NCBI GenBank assembly: GCA_948567375.1
Contig: OX419760.1
Coordinates: 13,516,001 to 13,580,000 of the forward strand
Source of the DNA: Lunularia cruciata
Lineage: Eukaryota; Streptophyta; Marchantiopsida; Lunulariales; Lunulariaceae
Reading direction: 5' to 3'
DNA length: 64,000 nucleotides
Numbering within the stretch: position 1 is the stretch's first letter; each line of letters starts with the position of its first letter. Below are positions 9,771-23,500 of the stretch, piece by piece. The translations under genes and the position numbers were made by a program. The notes beneath the pieces were generated by a model. The model had not been told where the DNA came from and ran no database searches. It saw only the letters and a list, made by a program, of their open reading frames with translations.

Positions 9771-12700
9771 AGAGGAGTTTGCGTTCGAGAGTAAAATGTC
9801 TGTTCTCATGAGTTTTCAGATCCGGACGAAATCCACGTGCATATGTGACTGTCTCATATGAATGTATACTAGAATGATCTGACTGTAAGATAATTGTACT
9901 CCTTAGTGAGCTGGACAAAGAATTTCGGTATATAAAGGTACCCGGTTCCAACGGGATTCTTGGTTTATCTCACTAGTTTTTCTGAGTGTCACGAAAGTGC
10001 TCTAGTCTTCAAGCTCGGAGCCACTATATCCAAGCTGGATTACCATATATGTCAATCCTTCTGAACCGAAATTAGTTGTGAAAGCGAGCCAAAGTTGAGA
10101 GACTGGTTACCATATCTGATTTTACTTGATTCAAAGATTTATTCCTACGATTGTTACCATGGTCTTAAACGAGACATGAAAGTTCTTGGCGGAGCTGAAG
10201 GTTCTCACAAAAGCCTCCATCTCTTCCAAGAAGACCTCGACGCTTTAAATGCCTTTCTTATGGAAGACTCTGCGAGGGGAGTTTGTGCCTCCTAAACACA
10301 GACTAGTATATTTCCTTCCGCTCGATCACTTAAGTTTCTTTTCAAAGGTGTTTCCAGGTCTTCCACGAGATTGTGAAAACCATGGAAGTTGATCTTGCCC
10401 GGTCAAGTGGTCAGTCAGTAAGTAGACTGCAATCTCCGAAACAGTACAGAGCCGTGTGAAGAAACACCTTAAATACAAATGTCCTGTAGCGGAAGTTTTG
10501 TATCTTATTTGATGAGAGACTACAGTGGCAACAATTTCTCGCACATAGCAAAGCTGAAGGCTACATATTTTGGAACCAGCAACGGGGCAAGAACAGCAGT
10601 TGCCATCCTTGAGAGAAGCACATATGAACAACCGATTGACTTGACTTGGTAATCTTGAATTCTTTTCACGTGTTTTCCCAAAGTCGTCTTCCTTCCGTTA
10701 TAGTTCCCGCCGACCCAAGACAACGAGACAGAATATGTGGGCTTTGTTCGTCTATGATCAGACCTGGATTCCGTTAGGCAACGAATACTCTGCTGCACCC
10801 GGATCATGGAGAAAAACTCCTGCGAAAGCTTGAGTAAAGACCGAGACCGAGAAACCAAAGGTCAAATCCCCGTACTACATGGTTGTGGGGGGAGAGCCCA
10901 AGTCTTTAGCACCACGAGCCACCTCTGCGCCAGCACAAAAGTCCGAGCCTCCATCTTCGGCGACTGAACACCTGACACGCTATGAACCCCCATGAACCTT
11001 CTTGGATGGATTCGCGGATGGAGTAACAAGCGAGGCCCCATCCTTACTGGGATCTAGGGCACATTGCACGAAAGAAACCTTACCGTAGCCAAGTTGTGCA
11101 AAATGTCAACTGGACAGGTGCTTCCATCACATTACCCGAGGTTAAGTGGTACTCACGCTGACAGCTGGTTGGTCATATCGTTGAGGTTCCCGAGAGGAAC
11201 CATCCACAGTGAGATGGCAATAGATTCTGGAATAGAATCTTAAGGCTTTATGTATGACAGCACAGCTGATGAGTAACCACTCACAATATCCAAGAGAGTT
11301 GAGCACGCTATAATAACAAGTACTGGATAAAGTATTTTAAAATCGTGACTATATTACATCCGCAAAAGTTCGAAGCACAATCCAAAATCAAGAGGCCATC
11401 CACAACACCTTGTAGCATTCCTGAGGAAAGTTAAGTTAGTATTCCATAATGCTGACAGAATTTGGACTGTGAAAGAAAGAGAACGCCGTGACCATATTCC
11501 ATCTCACCCGGCAAAACGTGACCACACCGTCCAAAAGGGAGGAAAGGGCGACACCGTCCTAAAGGGTAGGTACATTACTTTCTCCCTTTCTGAGGTGTGC
11601 AGTTTGCTGCTGCAGAAATGTTGCATAAACGCAGCGAGCGGACGTCAAAAAGTCTCCCATCAGGTAATTTCAGCATTGCGCTTTCTCCTCCTCGAGGGTG
11701 GTTTAACAAAAGTCATATCTTCGTCCATACTCCATCCGGTTTAAATCCAGGAGTTCTCGTCATTTGACTGCACAGTAAGTACCGCGGCACGATATTATCA
11801 TGGCCGATCGAGCAGAACTAGTCAACATCGCCTTCAACCATTACCGAGGGCAACAAATACTTCTCCAATATCCTCAGCATTAGATACTCCAATCTCCCAA
11901 CAGCAAGATCAAGGAGTCGCCGATCTTAATACCGGCATCTAATTTCCCCGAGAACAAATCAACTGTTCCTACTATCAACACTACCGGAACACTATTCCTC
12001 CTCTACACATCAATGAGCTGGAAAACGTGGGTGACAAGCAGATCACGTTAAGAGTGAATCTCATTAGGTTCAGAGGAGAGGGTCAGTTTCTCTACATACA
12101 AGTACAAGACTGAAACTTCAACCCGAAGTACAAATTTCGGTACGGGGCCACGCGCAGTACCATTATGAATGCGGCACCACATCCGCTAACCAGCACATTC
12201 ACCCACGGCACCAGAAGTAGCCGGCTTACTGTCCTGGCCAGGCCGGCGGCGAACAGAGTAGTCTGTTCCGGGAGATCATGAGAGCTACCGCCAGTAGACA
12301 GTAACCCCGAGCCACGAGGATGCCACGAGGACGCCACTCGATAGCCGGTGAGATAACGAAGAATAGAAACGAGACATGCACTTTGCATCTGCGGATGTGT
12401 TGTTTGATCTCCCCAGCAATTCTTGCTCCATTTTGTCCTTTCTGCCAATCTGGAGGAGAAATTCGAGTTGTCCAGTTGCGATGTAGTAGACCATCAGCCG
12501 CAGATCATAACTAGGTTGACTGACTCAGCGCTTATCAGTTGGACACGTGGCAAACCATAAGGTGCGAAGAAGTCGAAATGTTACAGCCTCGTCGACTACG
12601 TCCAGGAATGGAATTGGAAGAAAATTATTTCTTCTATTTTGTTGTAATCTCATTATTAGATTCTTCGATATTATATCGGTAAAGTGGAAATAGGTGAGGG

Positions 12701-12960
12701 GGACAAATGAGGGATCAGAAAGGCTCTTTTCGCTGTCGTTCTAATGAGGTATAAAGGGGAGGACTCCTTCCGAAGAGTACTAGGAATACTTTCCATCATT
12801 TGGAGATCATTTCTTCTCAATTTGTTCACTTACTTAAGAGACTGAAATGAAAATTGAAATAAATAAGTAGAATATTTTGAAAGGCTCCACTTTGGAGAAG
12901 AACTTTAAGTTGAAAAGTTTCATAATAATCACGTCATTTACGCTACGCGGAGAGTTCTTG
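9771..12960. other. Intergenic, no gene recognised
   Basis: 3.2 kb between the VOC gene and an AT-rich island. Short open frames occur on both strands (for example minus strand 12092-12448) but none shows a family motif or a convincing splice pattern. The first few hundred bases probably hold the 3' UTR of the VOC gene. Confidence 0.5.
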
Positions 12961-12967
12961 CATTTGA

Positions 12968-13200
12968 ATTATCATCATAGCCTGAAAAAATTCGACTGGT
13001 GGTTCATAAATTTTTATATAACCGATGTGAAGACTTTCCTATAGATTGATCAGTTACGAACTATGTAATTTTTTAAACCAATCTTTATCATTATAGCCTG
13101 AAAGAATTTGACTGGTGGTTCGTAAAGTTTTATATAACGGATCCGAAGACTTTCCTATAGGTTGATCAGTTACGAATAATCCAATCTTTTAAACCAATCT
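12968..13200. repeat. Two-unit tandem duplication, about 116 bp period
   Basis: The block beginning ATCATCATAGCCTGAAA at 12971 recurs at 13087 with about 90% identity. Both units contain GACTGGTGGTTC and GAAGACTTTCCTATAG and end in AAACCAATCTTT. No coding frame covers it. Confidence 0.85.
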
Positions 13201-15850
13201 TTTATGGTGCATCTCTTATTTGAGGGTGACTTGGTGACTTCAGGGTCACAAACAATGTTTTTATGAAAGACATAAATGCATTTTGGAACATTGGAGCGGG
13301 ATAAGCGAGGCTGCTAGATTCGAGGATTTTTTACTGGGTTGCGTGGTGGACTTCAGACCTAGCTGCGGCGAGTTCTTTGGGATCAGACCACCTGAAGTTG
13401 GCTAGAGTCTGAAGGTTTAGGTTGGGGTTACGGGAGTAGTGTCCAGGATTTGAGACCGACGTACTCGGATTTTGGAATAGAGATGCAAGGGCGACCGCGT
13501 AGAAAAAACGAAGGATGGGAAGACCCCATCAACCCGTACAAGGCAGAGACGAAAAAAAAGGGGTAAAATGGGGCTAAGCCCCAATGGTGTTATCTATCAT
13601 TATTGATTATTCAGTATTCAATAGAACTATAAAAAAATTCTGTTTGAGTTCTTGATTAACACAAAACTCTTTATCTACAAATAACAATACCGTTTGAGTA
13701 TTCAGCTTGCTTGACAGATACAAGAATGTTTACCAAATCAAATGAATCGTGATTTTCTCAAGGGAAAACTCGTTATGAATCGTGATTATTTCCTTGAGAG
13801 GGAACCTTACGCATGGTTTGAAATATTTAGAAAGAATTTGCATATGGATATAATCTCTTTTATTCTATTCCTTTTTATTCATTTGTAAGTATATTGCGTT
13901 TTCTAGAGGTCATTTTGATTAAAACTCAGTAACCTAAATTATAGTGAAGATCAATACTATCAAGGCTATAATACATACTATTTCCCTGGATTCAGCTCTG
14001 TTCCCATGTATGGCTTAGACCGAAATCCCATAGGAAATAGACAATAAGAATGAGGAAATCAACTGTCATATAAATACAAATCAATTGTACATATATCCTT
14101 ATATATAATAAAATCTCTAGATTGATAAAAGTGTATAGTGTTGAAAAAAAATACTATAATTTTAAAGATTATTATTTCATATCGTCCTACAAAGTATAAT
14201 AAACTTTTTAATTTCCACCACAGCAAGATAATCCAGAATCAAATTTTACTGTTATCAATAGGTCTAAATAATTAATTGGATTTATAACTAGATCCTGTGT
14301 GTACGGATTTTTTAGTTCATGCTAATTTTTTAAGAAAATTTATTTTCTATAAAAAATATTTTTTGAAGGAAAATAGCTATATAAAAGTAGTCAAATTAGA
14401 TAGAATGGCCATCCAGGTCATCCAAAATCACAAAGAAAGAAATCAAAGAAGGGAGATAGCTTTGTGAAAAATATTGTTCCAATTAGAGAATGAAAGTGAA
14501 GGTGGAGGATAAAATTTGTAATAAAATCATCATATTTAAAACAAAAAATATATTAAAAAGGTATTAAAAATATTTATCATTGTAGTAAGATTCCATCTAA
14601 AACGAGTAACCTGAATCTTTGAAGAAGTGGTAAAATTTCTTCCCAAGTTTGAAGGATATAGTAGAATTGCTGTTGCGCATGAGATTTGTACAGGTTATGT
14701 GCTATTTTAATTGTATATGCTATTTTAAAATAAAAGAAACTAAATAAGAGAGTAGTGATTTATTCACCTTTTTATTTCAGGTTATCTATCAAAAAAACTT
14801 CTTTACCTCATCTCATTCTCAATTTGCAACATACTATTTGATAAATATGTAAGCATTTCATACTACTTGTGCCTTATCTTTTTGAAAATCTTATTCCATT
14901 TTCTTTAACTAAAATAATATTCAAAAATATCTTCTATTTTAACTAAAAAAATTACTGAAAATTTAAAGCCTCACTACAATTTTATTTTAAAATATTTATA
15001 TTAGAAAATTTTAGAGAAGAACTAAAAAAAGTAGCAAGTTTTATGGTTAGACTCCATTACTAAGATGTATAGAATTTTACATTTTATTTATCCTCTAATT
15101 ATTTAATAATATTTTAAATGAAAATTCAGATAGACTAAGATGGCTATAAAGATTTAAAGTAAATAAAATTAATTATAATTTTTTTTATTTAAGGCTTACG
15201 GTTTCAAATTATTTTTAGTGTGAAATAAAAAAAAGTAAAAGATGTCTTGCATGGTGACTAAGTTTTCATAGATAAAAATTAATTCATTCTAAAACATAAA
15301 AAATATTAAAATAAATTGGAGATAAACTCTATAAAATCTTTAGATTTAGAAGCTGGACTCACAAACTAATGTCTTGATTGAGATTACCTTTACATTATAA
15401 ATATGTCCTAAAGATTTAGTATCAGTCACCAATCACTTCTATAGTAAAATATAGGTCGCGAAGTAAAGGATATTATAAACCTCAAACTTAAATATTGAAT
15501 AAGGTTAAGGAAGACATTTTCCTCCTGTCAGAGGAGGTGCATACCACAGCTCATGTATCTTATTGAAAGAACTTCATACTTTAGTAAAAGATTGACTCGT
15601 TCCAATGATATATTTTTTTCCAATAACAACGACCGTGATTGTTTTCTTGAGTACAAGTGAAAGAAGAATACACTAGAACTCATTGTGACACAGGAGAGTT
15701 TCAATTGGAATCATTATGGTTGATAACCTACAAATATTAACTAAATATTATGTAAAGATAACTTGAGATAATTTTATGGGAATTGATATTTTCACATCAA
15801 TTTAAAAGTAATCATAAAAAACATTTTATTTTATTTATAAAAGTTCTTAC
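13201..15850. other. AT-rich island, no gene recognised
   Basis: About 2.6 kb that becomes strongly AT-rich after the LINE tail, with long A or T runs and no frame above 60 codons on either strand. It differs in composition from the gene-bearing parts of the window. It may be decayed transposon DNA; no terminal repeats were found. Confidence 0.6.
13486..13585 (-). mobile_element. LINE 3' tail fragment (copy 1)
   Basis: About 100 bp sharing GGGCGACCGCGTAGAAAA, GGATGGGAAGACC, and GGGGCTAAGCCCCAAT with the 3' ends of the longer LINE copies at 30353 and 62468. Only the 3' end is present, as expected of a severely 5'-truncated insertion. Confidence 0.75.
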
Positions 15851-17056
15851 GGAGATGACAAAAATGCAGTGATAGCTTTCTTTTGTGGCTGGCGGGCGGG
15901 CGGGAGGGGGGTTGGGGTCTTACATCGACAGGAGGTGGGTGCATACATAACATTGAGATTTGTGAGGCGTTTGCAGGTATGTGACACTTTTTCAGGAGAG
16001 CAGCACCCAATAAATATCGTAAGGAAGCTTCACTGTAGAATGGGTCCAAAATAGACAACGAAATTATTTCAAAATAAGGGAAGACCATGTCCCGTCACAA
16101 AAGAATGGGATTCTATAACCTTGTAGTTAATCCCATCTAATTCTTGACATTATCGGCTGAGTGAGTCTTGACTGTAGTATTGCAGCAAAAGACCTTCATA
16201 CATTAGATAGTAAACAATGGTGTCTTAAAATGAAAATACATTGGTTACTACTACTGAAATGTCGATGAAATTTCTTCTACCCAAGGAGAAAAAGGTGTTC
16301 ACTGATGAACCCAAGTTAAAGTAAGATATGGTGGGAGTAGGAACATGCAGGAAGTTTCATCATGCTCAAGGAGAAACAACCCAGATCTTCTTTATGCTCG
16401 CAATGTTTGGGGTTTGCAGTGGACACTATAATCAACCTGTACTGGAGTACCTGCAGAACGAAAAGTTGTGATTTGGCCGTGTGAACTTTTGGGTACTGCC
16501 TTTTCTCATGGTCTGCTTACAAACATGGAGGACAAGGAAAGTCCAGTGTCCTCCTTTCCAGTCTACTGTAAGGCAGGACTGGCTTCAGACAGGACTCTGC
16601 AGAGTGTAGTCTTTGCAGTGATCACAACAGACTCAATTTAAGCTAATCAAACCCTCGTTGGGTAGCTTAAATTACAGTAAAAGTTTAGTTGACGCGAGGT
16701 TAATCGAACCAGAAAGCAAGTGATTTTGGAAATATAAAAAGTGGAGGGCATGCGTAAAAAGTCTCTCTCCTGATCAGAGATTCGAATTTCGGCTTTAGAA
16801 GAAACCCTGGCTGCGCTGGAAACTGTAAACCATTTTTTAAGCAGTGACTAATCCCAGAGTAGGAACTCGAAGGATCTTGACCAAGGTCCTCGATATTGAC
16901 GAGGCACGGTAACATGCCACAACACAAGGGTAGCTACGAGGAATTTCGGGTCTTGTCACCAATTGAGCCCGGGGGGCCCACGAAAAGAACGGTGACCCTA
17001 TCTCTTTTCGGTTTGCTGTTTTTGGGTCCGGGAAGTCGGGCAAGACAACTGTGAAA
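15851..17056. other. Intergenic, no gene recognised
   Basis: 1.2 kb of mixed composition with several short frames on both strands, none with a recognisable motif. Confidence 0.45.
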
Positions 17057-17125
17057 GGTAAGCTGGCCACTTACCCTTCAACACGTTGGTGTTGAAGCGC
17101 TGCGGCCCTGTCCAGGTGTGGCCGC
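17057..17125. other. Cluster of three perfect hairpins (possible structured RNA)
   Basis: Three inverted repeats follow one another: GGTAAG/CTTACC (17057-17062 and 17070-17075, loop 7), CTTCAACAC/GTGTTGAAG (17076-17084 and 17089-17097, loop 4), and GCGGCC/GGCCGC (17102-17107 and 17120-17125, loop 12). The first two abut with no spacer. It does not fit tRNA, 5S or a spliceosomal snRNA as far as I can tell. Confidence 0.5.
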
Positions 17126-18719
17126 GCCACATTCTTTGTGCTTCTTATTTCCCGTGAGGATCTTCGAGGAAACAAACGAGGCATAATTATTTGGCAGTTC
17201 AGAGAAAGAATTGTTTCACTTCACCCGTATCGTTTTAGTTTTGGCTTCTGCTCTGGATAAAGCATTGCATGAGATTCGTGCTCTCCATACGCTTCACCAG
17301 AAAGTCTGAGTCCAATCCATAAGGTAACTCTCGAAATTTCTTACTGCATCTCTTTCAAACCCCGAAGGTAGCTATTTGAGAACGGTATGGAGAAGTTGAA
17401 TCTAAACTCCACAGGCAGAATCGACTTTGCAGCTACACTGCTTAGCTACCACGCTCTAGTTTAGTCTAAGTTGAGTGTCGGGTTTGCGTTTGTTCATGCT
17501 CAGACCACAGCTCTGGCAGCAAAAAGTTGCTAGATGACATTTACAGCAGGTGGAAAAGATGGTCATACTCTGGAAAGAAAAATCAGAATATCGGATGCGA
17601 TTGAATTCGTTTGAAAGGTATCTAGGCCTTACGGTTGGATAGACAGTTCACACTGTAGACTCAAAAGTGTGTTTTATGGCATTCCTTTCGGAGTAATCAT
17701 TTCTATAATACAGCGTAGGGTATGTTGTGTATCCCATGCAAGTGTATAGAGTTTGGTCTTCCACATGTCCAAAGCTGGAGAAGAAACAACCACTCATGAT
17801 GAGTTCCTCGCTTTGCTTTTCCATCGAGCTTGATGATTCCAGGGACATGAAGGGTTATGTCTGTACCGGAATCTAGAAAAGTAATTTTTTGATGTTTGGA
17901 GAGGTAGCCACCAACTCCAGAGCGAGAAGATATATTGCAAACAACCTAAGGTTGCTACTCTGAGGTGTGGTAACTGTTTCATAAAAAATGTCGCTGGTTT
18001 TCATGCACTTACCTTATATGCAGACTGATGCATGAATCTACTAGTTTCTTATGTGGGGGCTCACGAGATTCGTGCTGTGGATACAAGAAACGATAGTACT
18101 ACAGTAGTGAAACGCGACGGCATTGGAGAGAGATCTTTACATGGGGACTGTACAGTTACCGCCGAATGCCCAAACCGCTAGTGGGTTCGACGGAATAAAC
18201 GAGCGTCAGGAGATGCGACAAGTATGGACGGGAGCGCTAAAACCGTTGAAAAATGGAAGGGTCAAGGAACGGAGAACTAGTTGGATGCGGCTATGGTGGA
18301 ATGCCACGCCGGCACATCTTGGGACATTCTGGCAACCCGGGAAACACCAGGTACTTGCACGCTAAGGAGAGCGGGGACTATACTATCCCGGGAACTCCAG
18401 GAAGCGGGGACTGATAGTGTCCATCAGGTTTTGACAGGTTCTGGAATGCTGTAAACTCCCGCGGACAGTGGATGGAAGGAAGCGCACTGGACAGGACAGG
18501 ACTGGAGTTGTTTATATTAGTGACCGCGAATGCAACAGCCCTTTCCCCTTTGAAGTGACAGTTGCTAAATGGCACCGTTACCACCGGCTGCCGGCCGGAC
18601 CCGGTCACCAGCTGCGGGAGGTGGAGTTGGGGAAACGCTGGCCGGGTCGTGGGTTACCGGCGCGGGTATAGGCCATGCGCGCAGTACCGGTGCTAGTTTG
18701 TTGTTCATCGGAGTGAGAC

Positions 18720-18865
18720 CTATGGGCGAGAGGAGAAGAAAAGGAGGAAGCTTCTTCTTCTTGTGCTTGAAGAGCTAAAGAGGAAGAGGGGAGGAAGGAG
18801 GAGGAGGAAGCGAAGAAGAAGAAACGGAGGAACGGAGGAAGGAAGGAAGGAGGGGGAGTTCGCAG
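18720..18865. repeat. GA-rich low-complexity tract
   Basis: About 145 bp of almost pure purine on the plus strand (GAGGAAGAGGGGAGGAAGG-like), producing spurious Ser/Phe-rich frames on the minus strand. Such tracts are common in plant promoters and 5' UTRs. Confidence 0.75.
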
Positions 18866-19135
18866 ACAGGGCTGGCGACACGAAACCCCAGGGGGATTGA
18901 GATTTGCGCATTTTACATGGCCAAGCAGGGCACGAGGACGGGGATTGAGATCACAGGCTTGTAGAACAGGTGGTGAGTTTTCTGGCGATGGAATTCCTAT
19001 GTATGTTCGCTGCACCACGAGCGACAGTAGGATAGAAGTAGGGAAATCCGAGCAGGGAAAGAGTAGAAGAGGAGAGAAAAGGTCTGTTCACGTGAAGGAT
19101 AATAATTATTGAACTATTGATCGGGAAGAGCGAGC

Positions 19136-19172
19136 GAGCGGGGCGAGGCGAGGCGAGGCAAGGCAAGGCAAG
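19136..19172. repeat. Pentanucleotide array GGCGA then GGCAA
   Basis: Plus strand shows three GGCGA-type units followed directly by three GGCAA units. The two halves differ by a single G-to-A change in a CpG. Confidence 0.8.
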
Positions 19173-20574
19173 GTCACGAGAGGGAAGGAAAGGTAATACA
19201 CACTACGTACGTACATACACAGTCTGGAGGAGTCGGGAGGTCAAAGCAGACGGAGCTTCAAGTTGTTATGTGAACATAACGTGTTCTGGGAGAGGAGAGA
19301 GTGCGAACAGGGGATAGAGGAGTAGGTTGAGACTGCTGACTGTTGGCCGATGGCCACATTCAGCCTTGGCTTGGCGAGTATTTCAGATCCAGGAGCGGTT
19401 ATGGCTCTGTAGATTTCTTTCCGATTTTGTGACGTAGGCTTGTAACCAGCTCTTGGTAAGGAGCAGACTTTTGTTGTAGAATTTAGTGAACTGCTCCCTC
19501 CTCTGTCCCTAGAGCACAATTTGATTGTAAGCTGGTCCCGCGTGTCCTGGACAGGCACTCCGTGCCAGTCACGTCGGAGGAGAATACCTCATTCAGCCTG
19601 TTCCAAGAGAATTGGAGCAAGTTGGTAGCAGATCTTTCGTCCTTTGAACATCATCGGCTTAGCGCTTCGCATTTTCCGATTTCCTGGGGGATTCGGGATC
19701 TGTGTTGGACTATGTAGGTTGATACTCTAGGGTCTTTCCAGTATCTCGAAGAAGACTTACTGCCGGGGACTGCGTCTTTGAGGAATGTTTTTCATAGGGG
19801 AAAAGCTTGGACGATTTTCAAGTTCAAATGATAAACACCTGGTAGGACGTGGGGTCCTGCTGACGAACAGCAGATTCTTACACATAGGTCGCGACCGCCT
19901 GGTAAGGGGATGTACCTTGCACAACCGTTTGGGAGTCGTCTGTGAATGTGAGGAAACTGACGTCCCCATGAGAGGGGCTTTCCTCTCTTCTCTGGCATGT
20001 TGGCTTGAGATTGCTTCCCAGTTTCTCATGGGGATGGAGTCTCGGGCCTGAAAGGCAGGACAGATATAGCATACGGAATTACAGACGGGAAGTTGCATGG
20101 GGTCGTAGGATATCACCTGCTTGTGAAAATTGCTTAATAGTGTCTTGAAGAGTACAAACTGACGTCAGAATTTTGAATCAAGGTTGCTAACACTGTAGGT
20201 TGATTGTTTGTTGTCCTTGCAGGAGTAGCACTTCGACAAGGGCCATTGGGGTTCAACACTTACCGTCTGTGAATGCAAGTCTGGAGCTTGAAGCTGTAAT
20301 AGATTGCTGGAACCTAGTCGGGACCAGAGATGCGCAACAGAAACAGAGGATGTCGTCATAGTGGATACTTAGAGAATGGCATTTAGAAGGGTAGACCTGA
20401 GGTGAACAAGTGTGGTGCACTTTGTTCCCTCCTCCTTTTTGGCTGGAGATACGCATCAGGAGCTAAATACACCTTGTATAAAGCAAACAGGATAAAATCT
20501 TGTGTACAGTACATTGGCCTGAATCTCAGTCATTTGGTGGATTCCTATCATAGCAATAAGTGAAATTGAGGAAT

Positions 20575-23500
20575 ATGGCGGGGGAGGATTTAGTGGAGCT
20601 TAAGTTTCGTCTATACGATGGCACAGACATAGGTCCTAACAAATATGCCCCCGCCACCACCGTCTCCACTCTGAAAGAGAGCATTCTCGCTCAATGGCCT
20701 TCAGGTAAGATCACTGTTTCTCTTCTCATTTAATATTATGTGCTTCTAAGATTTCTACCTTCTCTTATCAACTTGTAGCCTGGCTTACATGAGACGACCT
20801 TTGTAACTCAACCTTCGTCGAGGAATGAGTTTCTGTGCTGTGCTGTAGTTTTTATTCTCTATACCAGCTTGAGCTGAACTTCAATCCTTAATCTGGCGAA
20901 ATTTCTCAGGATGACGTTTTTAGTTGGTCTTAGTTCATATTTCACTCAATTGCGAATCTGCATAGTAGTTCGCAATGACTATATTCAGGAGCCGGGATCG
21001 CGGCAGATAGCCATTGTAGCTGGCTTTTGTTCTTGAAACCTTTGCTACACCATTCTGAGATGTCGATCAGATGGAAGGTAATAGCAATCAGTGTAGTTAC
21101 TCTCGTATATCCTGCCACTACATGTCGATGATCATCACAAACTTACCGATTATGTGCAAGTACTGTAAGGGAGGGATTTCTCGGTCGTCTCGTCTGGATT
21201 TTCGGTGGTGGCTATTGTACGCTAGCATATTCGAGTGTGTGGTATAGTGCTGATAGAACTTAAAGAAAAACCTACTTCTGAGATGTATCTGGATCCTCTG
21301 TATTTTCTCAGAAGTAGAACCCAGTTTGTAGCCACAGCCTACAAATGTGAAAATTTCCGCAGTCCGATCTTTCCAGTGTTCATTGTCAGCCAAATGTCTT
21401 CGAAGTTGTTAGTTTTGTCAACACTTTACGGTTTCTTTTATTACAATCAGCCGTCACGATCATGACAGCAAACCAGTATCTCGGTGAATTTGATTTCAGG
21501 CCATTATTATCCTGATGTTATAGCCTTCATCTTAATTGAGTTTGTGAGCTCTGAAGGTTTTACTGTACCGGACAAGGGAGACTTTTTTGAGTCCTGCCAA
21601 ATAAGAGTAAATTGAGATGGTTAAGATCCTTTTTATGCCCAGGATCTTGCACGTATGTTATCATCGGCTGATAAGGAAATTCAATTCTTATGCTCCCCTG
21701 TGTTTGGACGAGACTCAAAAGCCCAAGCAGATGGTTTCGTATAGTTTTAGCCTGTTCGAAATGTGACCGAGCAACTTGCAATGTACTGAAACTATCAGCT
21801 CTCAGGGTACAGCACCGGATATCTGGGAGATGATCCCTATTTCCAGTTAATTCAGTGAAGGAATGCGTTATTGCGTCGTACCTACATTATCGTTCTCCAA
21901 CCTTGCCTCGGGAGTTGACTTTGAATTCATTTTTGATCGGAGGGTATATACTTGATGATTTAATGTGTAGACCCCAAACTGGGCTCTATCAGTTCCAGGC
22001 ATTGTCTGTCCGTTCTGCCGTAGTCTACGGTCTGCTTATCTTCAGGACGCGATCCCGTTATTTCTACCATAGTTGTTACAGCAATCAGGTTTTGCAGCTT
22101 TGTGCTTTCATTCCGTTACTTCCGGGGGTTGTTGTTATCTGGATCTTGCTCTTCGTTCTATGCTATATGTCTCCTTGTATCATTCACTTGTAATGGTTCC
22201 TCTGCTACCTGGATCACTACTCCCTACCTGCAGTTTTTATGTTTTTAGTTCTATCTGTCGCATTTACTTAGCATACTTCCTTCTTCTGCATTTCAGTTAT
22301 GTTCTTCACCCTAGAGGTATATACAAAAGGTATGTTCTCCGAATCTGACCCTACAGGTGACAGACAGGTCAGTTACTCACTCTTACCCTTCCACCTTGCC
22401 GCCCGACTGCTGGTTCTTCCTTTGCTGCTGTCCTGGTGTTCTACACACCAGATATTAAATTTTTTCTGCTTTTCTTCTCAAGGGGAGGCTACACTAATAC
22501 TGGCCCCCCTTCTCTCCTCATCTTTTCGATTGTTTGTCTGAGCACCGCTTTCAGGAAGAACCGAGTTTACCTTGGCACTCATGAGTAAACTGATATTTGG
22601 ACGGGAGATACGGGCATTGCATCCAGCTATATTGACACCCCGCAGGGAACTGAAGAAGTCGTCGTGTTTTTGTGGTCAGACTTACTATGAAAAACTGTTT
22701 CTTATTGTGGTTTGTAGTGTTGACAGACTCATGCTGACAGAGCATTCAGGGGTTAATCCAGTTCTCATAAACTCGCCCCCCCGGGACTTCTCATATTTTT
22801 TTGAGATCCCGACAGTTCATGTCCTCTGCACTAACATTTTCATGAAGTTACTAAGTCATGTTTCGCTCCCAAGGTTACACTTGCTCACCCTCACAATGTA
22901 CTGAAGGTACGGATGTATCACAAACATCATGCTAACCCTCTATGCAGACTTACGCATGCTTACCTCTCTATGTAGATGATAGTTATGACGATCTTTACTG
23001 GGTTACCATCATATGTCAGACTTTAGTCAGTCCTGTCAGACGTGGGTATGGAGCTCGGTTGTTTACAACGGGTTCTGTATTTGACTACGTAATTTGTGTG
23101 TCCTTGAGCTGCACGAATTATTTTCTTCAGAGTCACTTCTGCCGGCCAGCTATCTCGGATTAGCTCATCCGCAAAAGTCATCCTCTACCTGATCACTATT
23201 TCTAGTAGTACATGTAGTCGATTTCAATTGGTGATGCGTGATGGAGAGCTTCGCTCGTCTGTCCACAAATGTTGTTCTTTCGATTGTTAGTCATTTCGAG
23301 TGTGACGGACCGACTTGGCTATACTGCTCTTATACTTCATCCTTGCAGTTCCTTGGCTTATTATTCCTTTGCTTGTCTGTAATACTTGGAGTTACTTTTC
23401 CTTTCTATTCCCGGATGTTCCCAAGTCTGCGATGGTCCTTTAGAAGACGGCTTGTTCGCCAAGAAGTTGTTCTCGTGCGTATATCACACATCGTAGCTAC

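Larger units (their letters stand above)
17126..20574. other. Intergenic / upstream region of the MUB gene
   Basis: 3.4 kb with no recognised coding exon. It includes a GA-rich tract (18720-18865) and a pentanucleotide array (19136-19172). Part of it may be promoter and 5' UTR of the gene starting at 20575. Confidence 0.45.

Noticed and set aside
12092-12448. 118-codon minus-strand frame
   Set aside because: Composition is not protein-like and no domain or neighbouring exon supports it.
18605-19018. 137-codon minus-strand frame rich in Ser, Phe and Pro
   Set aside because: It is the complement of the GA-rich low-complexity tract.
21855-22348. Overlapping frames of about 110 and 91 codons inside MUB intron 1
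   Set aside because: Pyrimidine-rich intron sequence gives Leu/Ser/Tyr-rich frames by chance; no motif.
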